This document shows positions 32,328 to 40,224 of a stretch of 64,000 nucleotides of DNA, piece after piece. Source of the stretch: JAABTL01 sp964465355 (GTDB lineage: Bacteria > Deinococcota > Deinococci > Deinococcales > Trueperaceae); the NCBI GenBank assembly GCA_964465355.1, contig CAYXJZ010000001.1, positions 1 to 64,000 on the forward strand. The letters are read 5' to 3'. The position numbers and the translations under genes are program-made. The notes under the pieces are model-generated. The model worked only from the letters and a program-made list of their open reading frames with translations. It had not been told where the DNA came from and did no database searches. Within the stretch, counting starts at the first letter, position 1; every line of letters starts with the position of its first letter.

Positions 32328-34253
32328 CTATCCGTCGCAGAAACAGATCAGGTTGCCGTTGTACTCGCTGCAGGTGGGGACCTCGCAGTCTTCGCCCTTG
32401 ATGACGATGCTCAACCTGGCGACCGCCTCGGTGCCATCCGGGATCTCCGTCACACCGGCATCCAGCTCGAACACCTCGACCGTGACCGTGTCGACGTGCC
32501 AAGACATGATGTTGAGCGGGTCCTTGTGCTGATACAGGACCTCGTTGTGCCAGGTGTCGAAACCGAGGCCCTCCTCCCCGAGGAAGTTGTAGATGGTCCC
32601 GTGCTTGCCTGTGGTGGTCCAGCGGAAAAGGAAGTTGCCCTGGACGTCGCCCACTGCGTGAACGGAGATGCGCACGTCGTGGGCGATCGTCCGACCGATG
32701 GTCGCCGTCCCGCCTGGCTGCAGCACGAAGCGGGCGGCCGAGACCTCCGCCTGCCAGGATGCGGCAGGCGGCGTGCCAGTGAGGTCGTAGAGGATCTTGG
32801 CCACATCGCCACCGACCAGCACCGTCTGCACCGCTGCCGCGATGGCGGCGGCGCTGGCCCTCGTGGCCAGCCGCCTCTCCACGTTCTCCACCGACACGCG
32901 GCTGCGCTGGCTCTGCTCGAGGGCCTCGGTCACCATGTTGATCATGTCCGACCTGAGGGTACCGTTGTGGGCCAGCTCCTCCAGGACGAACCTCATGCCT
33001 TGGGCGTAGCCGCTCGGTCCTTGCCTGATGTAGACACCGAGGCCGAGCAGGTGGTTGTCGTAGATGGTGCGCACGTGGGCGCGCATCTCCCTCAGCTTGG
33101 CTGCGCTGAACTTCGCCGTCCAACCCAGGGTGTAGACCTCGATCAGGGGCAGCAAGAGCTCGTCGAGGAAGAGGTCGACGGCACGGTCGCCGATGATCTC
33201 CTGCCACTCGTCCTGGAAGGAGGCGAAACGGGGGTCGTCCATGATGGCCGGGGTCCCTGCCCAGATGGAGGGGCCGAGCAGGACCAACTCGTAGTGGCTA
33301 CGGAAGGCGCCGCTGCGCATGGGCAGACCCAGCGGCTCACTGAGCACCGGCGCCCAGGGGGCGTCGCGGGTGACCACGTCGTAGAGGGCGTTGAAGAACT
33401 CCAGCTGGCCAGTCGCCGGGACCTCGATGCTGCCGGCCAGCACGGGCGGGTCGACGTCCTGCCACTCCCGGTCGACGTTCTCCCAACCCACCTCGTAGGC
33501 CAGCAGGGTGGCGCGACGGCGCAACTCGTTGAGCACCACCACCCCACCGCCCTCCTGGTTGTGGAGCAGGAAGGCCCCTGCCTGGCGCGAGGTGGGCTGG
33601 ACGAGGACGTTGTTGACGGTGTTGGCGGCGGCATCCGGCACGAGCCCAAGCCAGGCGTCAGGGTTGGCGAACTCGACGTCGGCGAAGAGGCTGGCATGCG
33701 CCGCTTCGATGGCCGCGATGAGGTCGTCGTCGGCCTCTGCCAGGCCGTTGCCGCCTGCACTCAGCAGGCGCTGCAGTTCGGCTGCGAGCGGTTGGGCTTC
33801 CTCCCGACCCCGAAGCTCCGCCCTCAGCCTGGCCTGGTTCTCTGCTGGCAGCCACATGCCGCCAGCCAGGTAGTAGAGCAGCGCCTCAGCCGTGCTGGTC
33901 AAGGAGACCGTCGCGGTGTCGCCTTGCGTCACCCCGAGCAGCAGCAGGGCGCCGTCAGCCGTCTCCACCCCCAGCTCGGTCACGAAGTCCTCCGACACCT
34001 CGGCGGTGAAGGTGCCGTCGGCTTCGACCTGGAAGCTGCCGAAGGGTGTGACGACCCTGAGGGTGTCGAGGTCGACGCCGTGCCCAGGGGGCAGGGCGAT
34101 GGTCCCGCTGACCTCGAAGCCCTCGTCTGGCGGCGGCCCAGGAGGCCCGGAAGGGCCCCCGCAGGAGACCAGAGCCAGCGCCAGCGCAGAGGCCAGCGCA
34201 AGGGAGACCCGAGACGGGGTTGCGGATCTTGAACGGCCAGGCAGTGTGCGCAT
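32328..34253 (-). CDS. Large uncharacterised lipoprotein
   Basis: A 641-residue secreted lipoprotein that I cannot assign to a family. The signal peptide SLALASALALALVSC ends in the lipobox LVSC, then a Gly/Pro-rich linker. About residues 35-115 look like a beta-rich carboxypeptidase-regulatory-type domain (FEVSGTIALPPGHGVDLDTL). The middle is mainly helical, and the C-terminal ~150 residues are beta-rich and end in a Cys cluster (EDCEVPTCSEYNGNLICFCD). TAGACT on the minus strand (34259-34264) ends five bases before the ATG, so translation may be leaderless. It stands alone between fhs and higBA. Confidence 0.8.
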   Translation of the reverse strand: MRTLPGRSRSATPSRVSLALASALALALVSCGGPSGPPGPPPDEGFEVSGTIALPPGHGVDLDTLRVVTPFGSFQVEADGTFTAEVSEDFVTELGVETADGALLLLGVTQGDTATVSLTSTAEALLYYLAGGMWLPAENQARLRAELRGREEAQPLAAELQRLLSAGGNGLAEADDDLIAAIEAAHASLFADVEFANPDAWLGLVPDAAANTVNNVLVQPTSRQAGAFLLHNQEGGGVVVLNELRRRATLLAYEVGWENVDREWQDVDPPVLAGSIEVPATGQLEFFNALYDVVTRDAPWAPVLSEPLGLPMRSGAFRSHYELVLLGPSIWAGTPAIMDDPRFASFQDEWQEIIGDRAVDLFLDELLLPLIEVYTLGWTAKFSAAKLREMRAHVRTIYDNHLLGLGVYIRQGPSGYAQGMRFVLEELAHNGTLRSDMINMVTEALEQSQRSRVSVENVERRLATRASAAAIAAAVQTVLVGGDVAKILYDLTGTPPAASWQAEVSAARFVLQPGGTATIGRTIAHDVRISVHAVGDVQGNFLFRWTTTGKHGTIYNFLGEEGLGFDTWHNEVLYQHKDPLNIMSWHVDTVTVEVFELDAGVTEIPDGTEAVARLSIVIKGEDCEVPTCSEYNGNLICFCDG

Positions 34254-34489
34254 GGCGCAGTCTAGGGAGGAGCCGATTAGCCTGCCGTTAATCGCCTGAG
34301 ATGATGGTCCTGCAGCAACTCGCACGTTGGGTGCTTGTGCAGCCCAGGCTGTCCTCCGCTAGGCCGAACAATGGAATGGCCAGGGCCTTCGCTGCCGCCG
34401 CAAGGCCGGTCGCCGTGCCGGCTTCGTGGTAGGGCTGGCCGCACGAGCACCTGAAGCGACTAGGGAAAGTGTCTCAGAACAGCCGAGGC

Positions 34490-34509
34490 ATACGGCGTTG
34501 CCGTATAAT
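34490..34509 (+). promoter_or_regulatory. Operator overlapping the -10 box of the higBA module
   Basis: Perfect inverted repeat ATACGGC-GTT-GCCGTAT (34490-34506) overlaps a consensus TATAAT (34504-34509), which is five bases before the toxin GTG. This fits autorepression by the antitoxin complex. The ~225 bases between the lipoprotein start and this site show no gene that I can support. Confidence 0.75.
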
Positions 34510-34514
34510 CGAGC

Positions 34515-34829
34515 GTGCGCACGGTCGCCGAAACCCCCATCTTCGTGCAGTATGCGGCGGAGATTTGGAGTGACGTCGAGCGTGAGGCATTCATCACGTG
34601 GATTGCCGCCAATCCCGAATCCGGCACCATCATCCGCGGTAGCGGTGGCTGTAGGAAAGTCAGATGGTCCCCCGATGGGCATGGAAAGCGTGGTGGTGCA
34701 AGGGTTATCTATGCCTTCGGACCTGACGCCGCCATCTGGCTGCTGATCGCCTACAAGAAGGCGGAGTTCGACGATTTGCCAGCCAAGTTCCTAGCAAGGC
34801 TGAAGCGAGGGATCAAGGATGAGCAGTGA
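34515..34829 (+). CDS. higB: RelE/HigB-type toxin
   Basis: A 104-residue RelE-superfamily toxin. It has FVQYAAEIWSDVEREAFITW, IAANPESGTIIRGSGGCRKV, the conserved RWSPDGHGKRGGARVIYAF and LLIAYKKAEFDDLPA. Such toxins cut mRNA on the ribosome. It starts at GTG just after TATAAT, with no Shine-Dalgarno. The toxin gene comes before its antitoxin, as in higBA systems. GC content is visibly lower than in flanking genes, suggesting transfer. Confidence 0.92.
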   Translation: MRTVAETPIFVQYAAEIWSDVEREAFITWIAANPESGTIIRGSGGCRKVRWSPDGHGKRGGARVIYAFGPDAAIWLLIAYKKAEFDDLPAKFLARLKRGIKDEQ

Positions 34830-35100
34830 CATGCAGAAGTTCCAAGCAGACCTGTTGGCATCGGTTGAGCAGATGAAGCACGGGACGGCAGCAAGGCTCA
34901 CGAGAGTTGAACTGTCACCTGTCGCAACTGCGCGACTCCACATGGGGATGTCGCAACGGGAGTTCGCGACGCTTCTTGGTGTTTCACCACGCACCTTGCA
35001 AGACTGGGAGCAGGGTCGGCGTGAGCCAACGGGGGCAGCACGAAAGTTGATTCAGGTGGCCGTCAAGCACCCTGAGGTTCTGCGCGAGATCAGTCGGTAA
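34819..35100 (+). CDS. higA: HigA-type XRE-family antitoxin
   Basis: A 93-residue antitoxin with an N-terminal linker and a helix-turn-helix XRE domain (TARLHMGMSQREFATLLGVS, RTLQDWEQGRREPTGAARKL). It starts inside the toxin gene (11-base overlap) and has GGATG-type upstream sequence. It probably binds the palindrome at 34490-34506. Codon use is lower in GC than its neighbours. Confidence 0.93.
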   Translation: MSSDMQKFQADLLASVEQMKHGTAARLTRVELSPVATARLHMGMSQREFATLLGVSPRTLQDWEQGRREPTGAARKLIQVAVKHPEVLREISR

Positions 35101-35207
35101 GTGAACAGCTGAGGGGGCCAGGCCGCCGACGACCAGCGGCGGCTAGAGTCAACGGGACCACGTACAAGACGGAGCTACGCTGGGTCCGCGTTGACGACAG
35201 CAATGGA

Positions 35208-35238
35208 ACCGGCCGGGGCATCTGCTGCCCCGGCCGGT
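35208..35238 (-). terminator. Terminator hairpin downstream of rplS
   Basis: Perfect 13-base-pair stem ACCGGCCGGGGCA/TGCCCCGGCCGGT with a 5-base loop, 24 bases past the rplS stop and between the convergent higA and rplS. On the minus strand the hairpin is followed by TCCATTGC, a poor T-run. Confidence 0.75.
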
Positions 35239-35261
35239 CGTCCATCAACTTTCGGAAGGGC

Positions 35262-35681
35262 TCAGGCGCCCTTGGACTCCTCGCGAGCAGCACGAGCCGC
35301 GGCACGGTCGGCTTCCTGACGACCGGTGTCGGTCTTCAGACGGGCAGCCTTGCCACGCAGGTCGCGCAGGTAGTAGAGCTTGGCGCGGCGGGTGCGGCCA
35401 CGCTTGACGATCGCGATCTTGTCGATCAGCGGCGAGTTGAGCGGGAAGACGCGCTCGACGCCTTCGCCACCCGACACCTTGCGCACGGTGATGGTGGAGC
35501 GGGCGCCCTTGCCGTTCTTGCGGGCGATGACCACGCCCTCGAAGGCCTGGATGCGGCTACGGTTGCCTTCGACCACCTTGTAATCGACGCGCACGGTGTC
35601 GCCCGTGTCGAACTCCGGGTGGTCGTCGCGCATGGCGGGTTGTTCGATCGCGCGCAGGATGGCGCCTTTGTTGTACTTCAT
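35262..35681 (-). CDS. rplS: 50S ribosomal protein L19
   Basis: A 139-residue large-subunit protein at the 30S/50S interface. It shows FDTGDTVRVDYKVVEGNRSR, IQAFEGVVIARKNGKGARST, ITVRKVSGGEGVERVFPLNS and PLIDKIAIVKRGRTRRAKLY. An Ala/Arg/Glu-rich tail follows. ATG is chosen for GGAGA upstream; the longer frame is leader. Unlike in many bacteria it is not next to trmD or rimM. Confidence 0.97.
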   Translation of the reverse strand: MKYNKGAILRAIEQPAMRDDHPEFDTGDTVRVDYKVVEGNRSRIQAFEGVVIARKNGKGARSTITVRKVSGGEGVERVFPLNSPLIDKIAIVKRGRTRRAKLYYLRDLRGKAARLKTDTGRQEADRAAARAAREESKGA

Positions 35682-35770
35682 GATCAGGTCTCCAAGGTGC
35701 CCGGCGGGGCTGGACGGATCGCCTTTTGCGCGACCCATGGGTACCGCAGCCGCGTCGAGGCAGCCCGCGA

Positions 35771-35800
35771 AGTGTAGCGCGAACAGGGGACTTTACGCAA
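35771..35800 (-). promoter_or_regulatory. Promoter of rplS
   Basis: On the minus strand TTGCGT (35795-35800) and TACACT (35771-35776) are spaced by 18 bases, about 90 bases before the rplS ATG. Confidence 0.6.
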
Positions 35801-35847
35801 GGGCAGCATGAGCGCAGCCATGGCGGCCGCCCACCACCGCCCGACCC

Positions 35848-36885
35848 TCAGCCCGCCCGGCTCGACCTGGCCCAGAGGTTGATGTCGGCCTCGGTGGCGT
35901 AGCGGTCGATGGTGGCCAGCTCCTCGTCGGAGAAGTCCAGCCTCGCCAGCGCCGCCACGTTCTCACGCAGCTGCTGCACGTTGCGCGCGCCGATCAGCAC
36001 GCTGGTCACGCGCGGGTCGCGCAGGCACCAGGCCAGCGCCATCTGCGGCAGGGTCTGACCGCGCGCTTCCGCGACCTCGTTCAAGCCCTCCACCTTGGCC
36101 AGCGTCTGCTCGTTCAGATGCTCGGCCCGCAGGCTGCCGCCCTCGGCCGCGCGGCTGCCGTCGGGCACGCCATGCAGGTACTTGCTCGTCAGCAGGCCCT
36201 GCGCCAGCGGCGAGAAGGCGATGCAGCCCACCCCAAGGTCCTCCAGGGCAGGCAGCAGCTCGGGCTCGATCCAGCGGTTGAGCATGGAGTAGGAGGGCTG
36301 ATGGATGAGCAGCGGCACGCCCATCTCGCGCAGCAGCCGCGCCGCCTCCCGGGTCATGGCCGCCGAGTAGGAGGAGATGCCGGCGTAGAGCGCCTTGCCT
36401 TGCTGCACGGCACTGGCCAGGGCGCCCATGGTCTCTTCGAGGGGCGTGTCCGGGTCGTAGCGGTGCGAGTAGAAGATGTCGACGTAGTCGAGGCCCATGC
36501 GCTTCAGGCTCTGGTCGAGGCTGGAGATCAGGTACTTGCGCGAGCCCCACTCCCCGTAAGGGCCGTCCCACATGTGGTAGCCGGCCTTGGTGCTGATGAC
36601 CAGCTCGTCGCGGTAGGGCTTGAGGTCGCCGGCCAGCACCCGACCGAAGCGTTCCTCGGCCGAGCCGGGCGGTGGCCCGTAGTTGTTGGCCAGGTCGAAG
36701 TGGGTGATGCCTAGGTCGAAGGCCAGCCTGCACATGGCGGCGATCTCGTCAGCATGGGCGGCGCCCCCGAAGTTCTGCCACAAGCCGAGGGAGATGGCGG
36801 GCAGGTGCAGGCCGCTGCGACCACTGCGGCGGTAGACCATGGCGCCGTAGCGCTCCGGGTCGGGGAAGCTGCTCATGGCCGCCAT
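35848..36885 (-). CDS. Aldo-keto reductase (YghZ/Gpr-like)
   Basis: A 345-residue NADPH-linked aldo-keto reductase of the class that acts on L-glyceraldehyde 3-phosphate, methylglyoxal or similar carbonyls. It has the opening YRRSGRSGLHLPAISLGLWQ, the catalytic FDLANNYGPPPGSAEERFGR (Asp, Tyr), ISTKAGYHMWDGPYGEWGSR (Lys), IFYSHRYDPDTPLEETMGAL, and the cofactor end VTSVLIGARNVQQLRENVAA. ATG at 36885 or three codons later. Divergent from the MarR operon across palindromic sequence, so it may share that control. Confidence 0.92.
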   Translation of the reverse strand: MAAMSSFPDPERYGAMVYRRSGRSGLHLPAISLGLWQNFGGAAHADEIAAMCRLAFDLGITHFDLANNYGPPPGSAEERFGRVLAGDLKPYRDELVISTKAGYHMWDGPYGEWGSRKYLISSLDQSLKRMGLDYVDIFYSHRYDPDTPLEETMGALASAVQQGKALYAGISSYSAAMTREAARLLREMGVPLLIHQPSYSMLNRWIEPELLPALEDLGVGCIAFSPLAQGLLTSKYLHGVPDGSRAAEGGSLRAEHLNEQTLAKVEGLNEVAEARGQTLPQMALAWCLRDPRVTSVLIGARNVQQLRENVAALARLDFSDEELATIDRYATEADINLWARSSRAG

Positions 36886-36931
36886 GGTACCGCCTACCCC
36901 CTCTGCCTTGACGAAGAGGGCTGAGATCAGT

Positions 36932-36963
36932 AACATAACGATGTTGAACGGTTTGATATCAAA
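36932..36963. promoter_or_regulatory. Palindromes in the AKR/marR divergent promoter
   Basis: TTTGATATCAAA (36952-36963) is a perfect 12-base palindrome, and AACAT-AACG-ATGTT (36932-36945) is an adjacent inverted repeat. TTGAAC (36944-36949) with a weak TATGGC 17 bases on could serve marR. These are the likely MarR-protein sites controlling both directions. Confidence 0.6.
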
Positions 36964-37014
36964 TCTTATGGCATCCGAGAGCCGGACTGGAAGAAGGAGC
37001 ACACAACGACCACC

Positions 37015-37548
37015 ATGCCGACCCATCACCAAGGCCCCGAGAACGAGCGTCGCGCCCTTGACGCCTACCTGAAGCTCTCCAGGGCCGTCTCGGCCGTCGA
37101 CGCCTACCTGCAGCGATCGCTGACGGCCGCCGGCCTCACCGTCAGCCAGTTCGGCGTGCTCGAGGCGCTGCACCACCTTGGCCCCCTCAACCAACGCGAA
37201 CTGGGGCGCAAGATCCTCAAGTCGGGCGGCAACGTCACGGTGGTGGTCGACAACCTCGAGCGGCTTGGCTTGGTGCGTCGCAGCCGCGGCCAGGCCGACC
37301 GTCGTCAGATGCTGGTCTCGCTCACAGACGACGGCCGAGAGCGCATCGAGTCCGTCTTCCCCGGCCACGTGCGCCGTGTCGTCAACGCCTTCTCCGTGCT
37401 GGACGCGAGCGAGACCCTGCGCCTGGCCGAGCTGTGCAAGCGCCTCGGCTTGGGGCAAGCCGCCTTGGCCGAGGCCGACCTGGCGCACGCCCAACCGAAG
37501 CCCGTCACCCCAGTCCCATCGCCCACCCACGCGGAGGAACGATCATGA
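37015..37548 (+). CDS. MarR-family regulator (MhqR-like)
   Basis: A 177-residue winged-helix repressor: LDAYLKLSRAVSAVDAYLQR, LTVSQFGVLEALHHLGPLNQ, RELGRKILKSGGNVTVVVDN, then the wing LGLVRRSRGQADRRQMLVSL. The stop overlaps the dioxygenase ATG (ATGA). The operon resembles Bacillus mhqR loci that respond to quinones, so an MhqR-like role is inferred. No Cys is seen that would make it an OhrR-type thiol sensor. Confidence 0.92.
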   Translation: MPTHHQGPENERRALDAYLKLSRAVSAVDAYLQRSLTAAGLTVSQFGVLEALHHLGPLNQRELGRKILKSGGNVTVVVDNLERLGLVRRSRGQADRRQMLVSLTDDGRERIESVFPGHVRRVVNAFSVLDASETLRLAELCKRLGLGQAALAEADLAHAQPKPVTPVPSPTHAEERS

Positions 37549-38519
37549 CCACCACAGCCCCGAGGGGCCTCCACCACGTCACCGCCATCGCCGGCGACCC
37601 AGCTGAGAACCTGCGCTTCTACCGCGACCTGCTCGGCCTTCGCCTGGTGAAGAAGTCCGTCAACCAGGACGACCCCAGCACCTACCACCTCTTCTATGCC
37701 GACGGCGTCGGCGCACCAGGCACCGACATCACCTTCTTTCCATGGCCACACGCCAAGCAGGGCACCCCCGGTGTCGGCCTCACCGCCGAGACCTACCTCA
37801 CCGTGCCCCCTGACAGCTTGGAACGCTGGCAGGAGCGCCTGGCGGCGCAGGGCGTGGTGACGGGCGTCATCGACCAGCGCTTCGGCGAGCGCTACCTGCA
37901 CGTGGTCGACCCGCACGGCCTGGTGCTGGCATTGGTGGAGGGTCCCGACCCCGTGGCCTTCACCCCATGGGCGGACGGCCCGGTGCCGGCCGACGATCAG
38001 ATCAGGGGCCTGCACGGCGCCCGTGCACCCATCCGCGACCTGGCCGCCACGGCCTCCTTCCTCACCGAGGTCATGGGCTTCGAGCGCCAGGGCAGCGACG
38101 AGGGCGACTGGACCCGCTTCGTCCTCCCAGGGGACGACGCCTCCGGCGCCGGCCGTATCCTCGACCTCAAGGAGGAACCCGATCTGCGCCGCGGCTCGTT
38201 CGGTGTCGGCACCGTGCACCACCTGGCCTGGACGGTGGACGACGACGCGCACCAGATGGCCCTGCGCGAGGCCGTGCTGCGCGCCGGCCGCCGCCCCTCC
38301 GAGGTCATCGACCGCTTCTGGTTCCGCTCCGTCTACTTCATGGAGCCGGGTGGGGTGCTCTTCGAACTGGCCACCAAGGGACCGGGCTTCACCGTCGACG
38401 AGGACCTGGACGCCCTTGGCGAGCGGCTCATCCTGCCGCCTTGGCTGGAGCCACACCGTGCCGACATCGAGAGTGCCCTGCCCGAGCTGCCCACCGCCCG
38501 CGGCGAGGTGCGCGCATGA
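37545..38519 (+). CDS. Ring-cleaving dioxygenase, glyoxalase/VOC fold (MhqO-like)
   Basis: A 324-residue tandem VOC-domain protein. Domain 1 starts GLHHVTAIAGDPAENLRFYR with a metal-ligand His; domain 2 starts GLHGARAPIRDLAATASFLT and later VGTVHHLAWTVDDDAHQMAL (His) and YFMEPGGVLFELATKGPGFT (Glu). Relatives are extradiol-type dioxygenases active against hydroquinones. It is coupled at both ends (ATGA overlaps) to marR and the esterase gene. Confidence 0.92.
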   Translation: MTTTAPRGLHHVTAIAGDPAENLRFYRDLLGLRLVKKSVNQDDPSTYHLFYADGVGAPGTDITFFPWPHAKQGTPGVGLTAETYLTVPPDSLERWQERLAAQGVVTGVIDQRFGERYLHVVDPHGLVLALVEGPDPVAFTPWADGPVPADDQIRGLHGARAPIRDLAATASFLTEVMGFERQGSDEGDWTRFVLPGDDASGAGRILDLKEEPDLRRGSFGVGTVHHLAWTVDDDAHQMALREAVLRAGRRPSEVIDRFWFRSVYFMEPGGVLFELATKGPGFTVDEDLDALGERLILPPWLEPHRADIESALPELPTARGEVRA

Positions 38520-39202
38520 GGCCCTTCGGCGACGAGGGTCTTGGCGCAGCCCCTGTGGCCGACCCGCACGCCACTGGACCGGTGCTGCGCCGCGGACCAC
38601 CGCCCGGCGAGGCGCCTGTCGGCCTGGTGCTGCTGCATGGCCGCGGCGACTCGGCAGCCGGCATCCTCGGCCTGGTCGACGCCTTGGAACAGGAGGGCGC
38701 CACCGGCTTCACCACCCTTGCGCCCGAGGCGGTGGGGCAGCAGTGGTACCCCCATCGCTTCCTCGAGCCGGTGGCCTACAACCAACCCTGGCTGGACTCG
38801 GCGCTGGCCGCCGTGCAACGGGCGGTGACCACCCTCGAGGAGGCCGGCCTGCCGCGCGAGCAGCTGGTGATCGCCGGCTTCAGCCAGGGCGCCTGCCTTG
38901 CACTGGAGTACGTGGCCAGGCAGGGTGGCGTGTGGGGCGCGGTGGTCGGGCTGTCCGGCGGGCTCATCGGCGACAAGGTGGACCCGGCGACCTACCCAGG
39001 CTCGCTGGAGGGGACACAGGCCTTCCTCGGCTGCTCGGACGTTGACTTCCACATCCCCGAGGGCAGGGTGCATGCGAGCGCGGCTCAGCTGGCGGAGCAA
39101 GGCGCGGCGGTGACCACCCGCATCTACCAGGGCATGCCGCATACGGTGAACCAGGATGAGGTGCGGTGGTTCGCCGAGCGGTTGAGGGAGTTAGCAGGCT
39201 AA
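38516..39202 (+). CDS. Phospholipase/carboxylesterase-like alpha/beta hydrolase (MhqD-like)
   Basis: A 228-residue Abhydrolase_2 protein. It has the oxyanion-side GLVLLHGRGDSAAGILGLVD, the nucleophile elbow GFSQGACLALEYVARQGG with catalytic Ser, the Asp region LGCSDVDFHIPEGRV and the catalytic His in YQGMPHTVNQDEV. It is coupled to the dioxygenase gene (ATGA) and is the last gene of the MarR operon. Probable role in quinone or ring-cleavage product breakdown, by analogy with mhqD. Confidence 0.9.
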   Translation: MRPFGDEGLGAAPVADPHATGPVLRRGPPPGEAPVGLVLLHGRGDSAAGILGLVDALEQEGATGFTTLAPEAVGQQWYPHRFLEPVAYNQPWLDSALAAVQRAVTTLEEAGLPREQLVIAGFSQGACLALEYVARQGGVWGAVVGLSGGLIGDKVDPATYPGSLEGTQAFLGCSDVDFHIPEGRVHASAAQLAEQGAAVTTRIYQGMPHTVNQDEVRWFAERLRELAG

Positions 39203-40224
39203 CTCCGCCTCCACGGCATCGCCAACCGCTCCACCCACTGCAGCAGCAAGGTCAGCGACACCCCCAGCGCCATCACCACGAACAGCCCCGCGTACATGCG
39301 CGGCACCCCCAGCACCTGCCAGTAGTGATAGACGAGGTAGCCGACGCCCCTGTCGGCGCGCACGAACTCCACCGCCACGATGACGATGAGCGCGCTGCCG
39401 AGCGCCAGCCGCAGGCCGTTGAAGACGATGGGCATGGCGCCTGGCAGGATGACGTGGCGGAACATCTGCCAGCGGTTGGCGCCGAAGTTGCGGCCGGCCT
39501 GGAGGTAGACGGGTTCGATGCCCTGCACCCCGGCCATGGTGCTGATGGCGACGAGGAAGAACACCGAGATGGCCACCACCGCCAGCTTGGGGCCCTCGCC
39601 GAAGGGGTTGGGGAACACCAGCATGAGGATCGGGAAGATGGCGATCTTGGGCAACACATAGATGGCCGACATGGTGCCGTCGAGCATCAGGCGCACGGTG
39701 CGGTTCAGCCCCATGGCCATGCCAACCACAAGGCCGGGCAGCATGCCGATGGCGAAGCCGCCCATCACCCTTCCGAGGGTGGCAGCCACGTGGCTCTCGC
39801 GGATGAGGGCCTGCACCCCTGGCCATCCCTCGGCGGCCAAGCGCTCGGGGATCAGCCACGGCCGTCCGATCAGGCTGCTGCGGTTGAAGCTGTCGTAGCG
39901 CACGATCAGCTCCCATAGGGCCACAAGGATGCGGCTGGGCGGCGGGAACCAGCGCGCGCTGATGACCCCGCTGCCCGCCAACAGCTCCCAACTGAGCAGG
40001 AGCAGCAAGGGGAACCCGAAGGCAAGCACCCGTTGGAAGACGCCCTGGGCGCGGAGCGACAAGCGCCCCTCCAGCGCCTCGGCCAACAGCACGAGGCAGA
40101 CGAAGGCCACCCCCAGCAGCGCCCACCAGACGGAGGACCACAGGTCGAGCAAGGTGCCAGCAGCCAGCGTCAGCAGCAGCACGGCAGCCGGCCAGACCAC
40201 GGCGCCCGACGCGCCCAGCCTCAT
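39199..40224 (-). CDS. ABC transporter permease (SsuC/TauC type)
   Basis: A 341-residue inner-membrane permease. Two extra N-terminal helices precede the usual six-helix BPD_transp domain, which begins about residue 70 (FGFPLLLLLSWELLAGSGVI). The ATPase-docking loop is IEPVYLQAGRNFGANRWQMF then RHVILPGA. GTPRMYAGL-like VPRMYAGLFVVMALGVSLTL ends it. Overlaps the ATPase gene by 4 bases. Substrate class likely nitrate, sulfonate, taurine or thiamine precursor. Confidence 0.92.
   Translation of the reverse strand: MRLGASGAVVWPAAVLLLTLAAGTLLDLWSSVWWALLGVAFVCLVLLAEALEGRLSLRAQGVFQRVLAFGFPLLLLLSWELLAGSGVISARWFPPPSRILVALWELIVRYDSFNRSSLIGRPWLIPERLAAEGWPGVQALIRESHVAATLGRVMGGFAIGMLPGLVVGMAMGLNRTVRLMLDGTMSAIYVLPKIAIFPILMLVFPNPFGEGPKLAVVAISVFFLVAISTMAGVQGIEPVYLQAGRNFGANRWQMFRHVILPGAMPIVFNGLRLALGSALIVIVAVEFVRADRGVGYLVYHYWQVLGVPRMYAGLFVVMALGVSLTLLLQWVERLAMPWRRS

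Noticed and set aside
32496..34232. Open frame of 578 codons on the plus strand
   Set aside because: Opposite the lipoprotein gene, which has a lipobox, coherent hydrophobic pattern and a promoter. The plus-strand product is low-complexity His/Gln/Val.
34359..34682. 107-codon minus-strand frame opposite higB, and possible transposase remnant at 34300-34489
   Set aside because: The frame is antisense to a clear RelE-type toxin. The upstream 190 bases show no transposase motif or terminal repeats that I can support.
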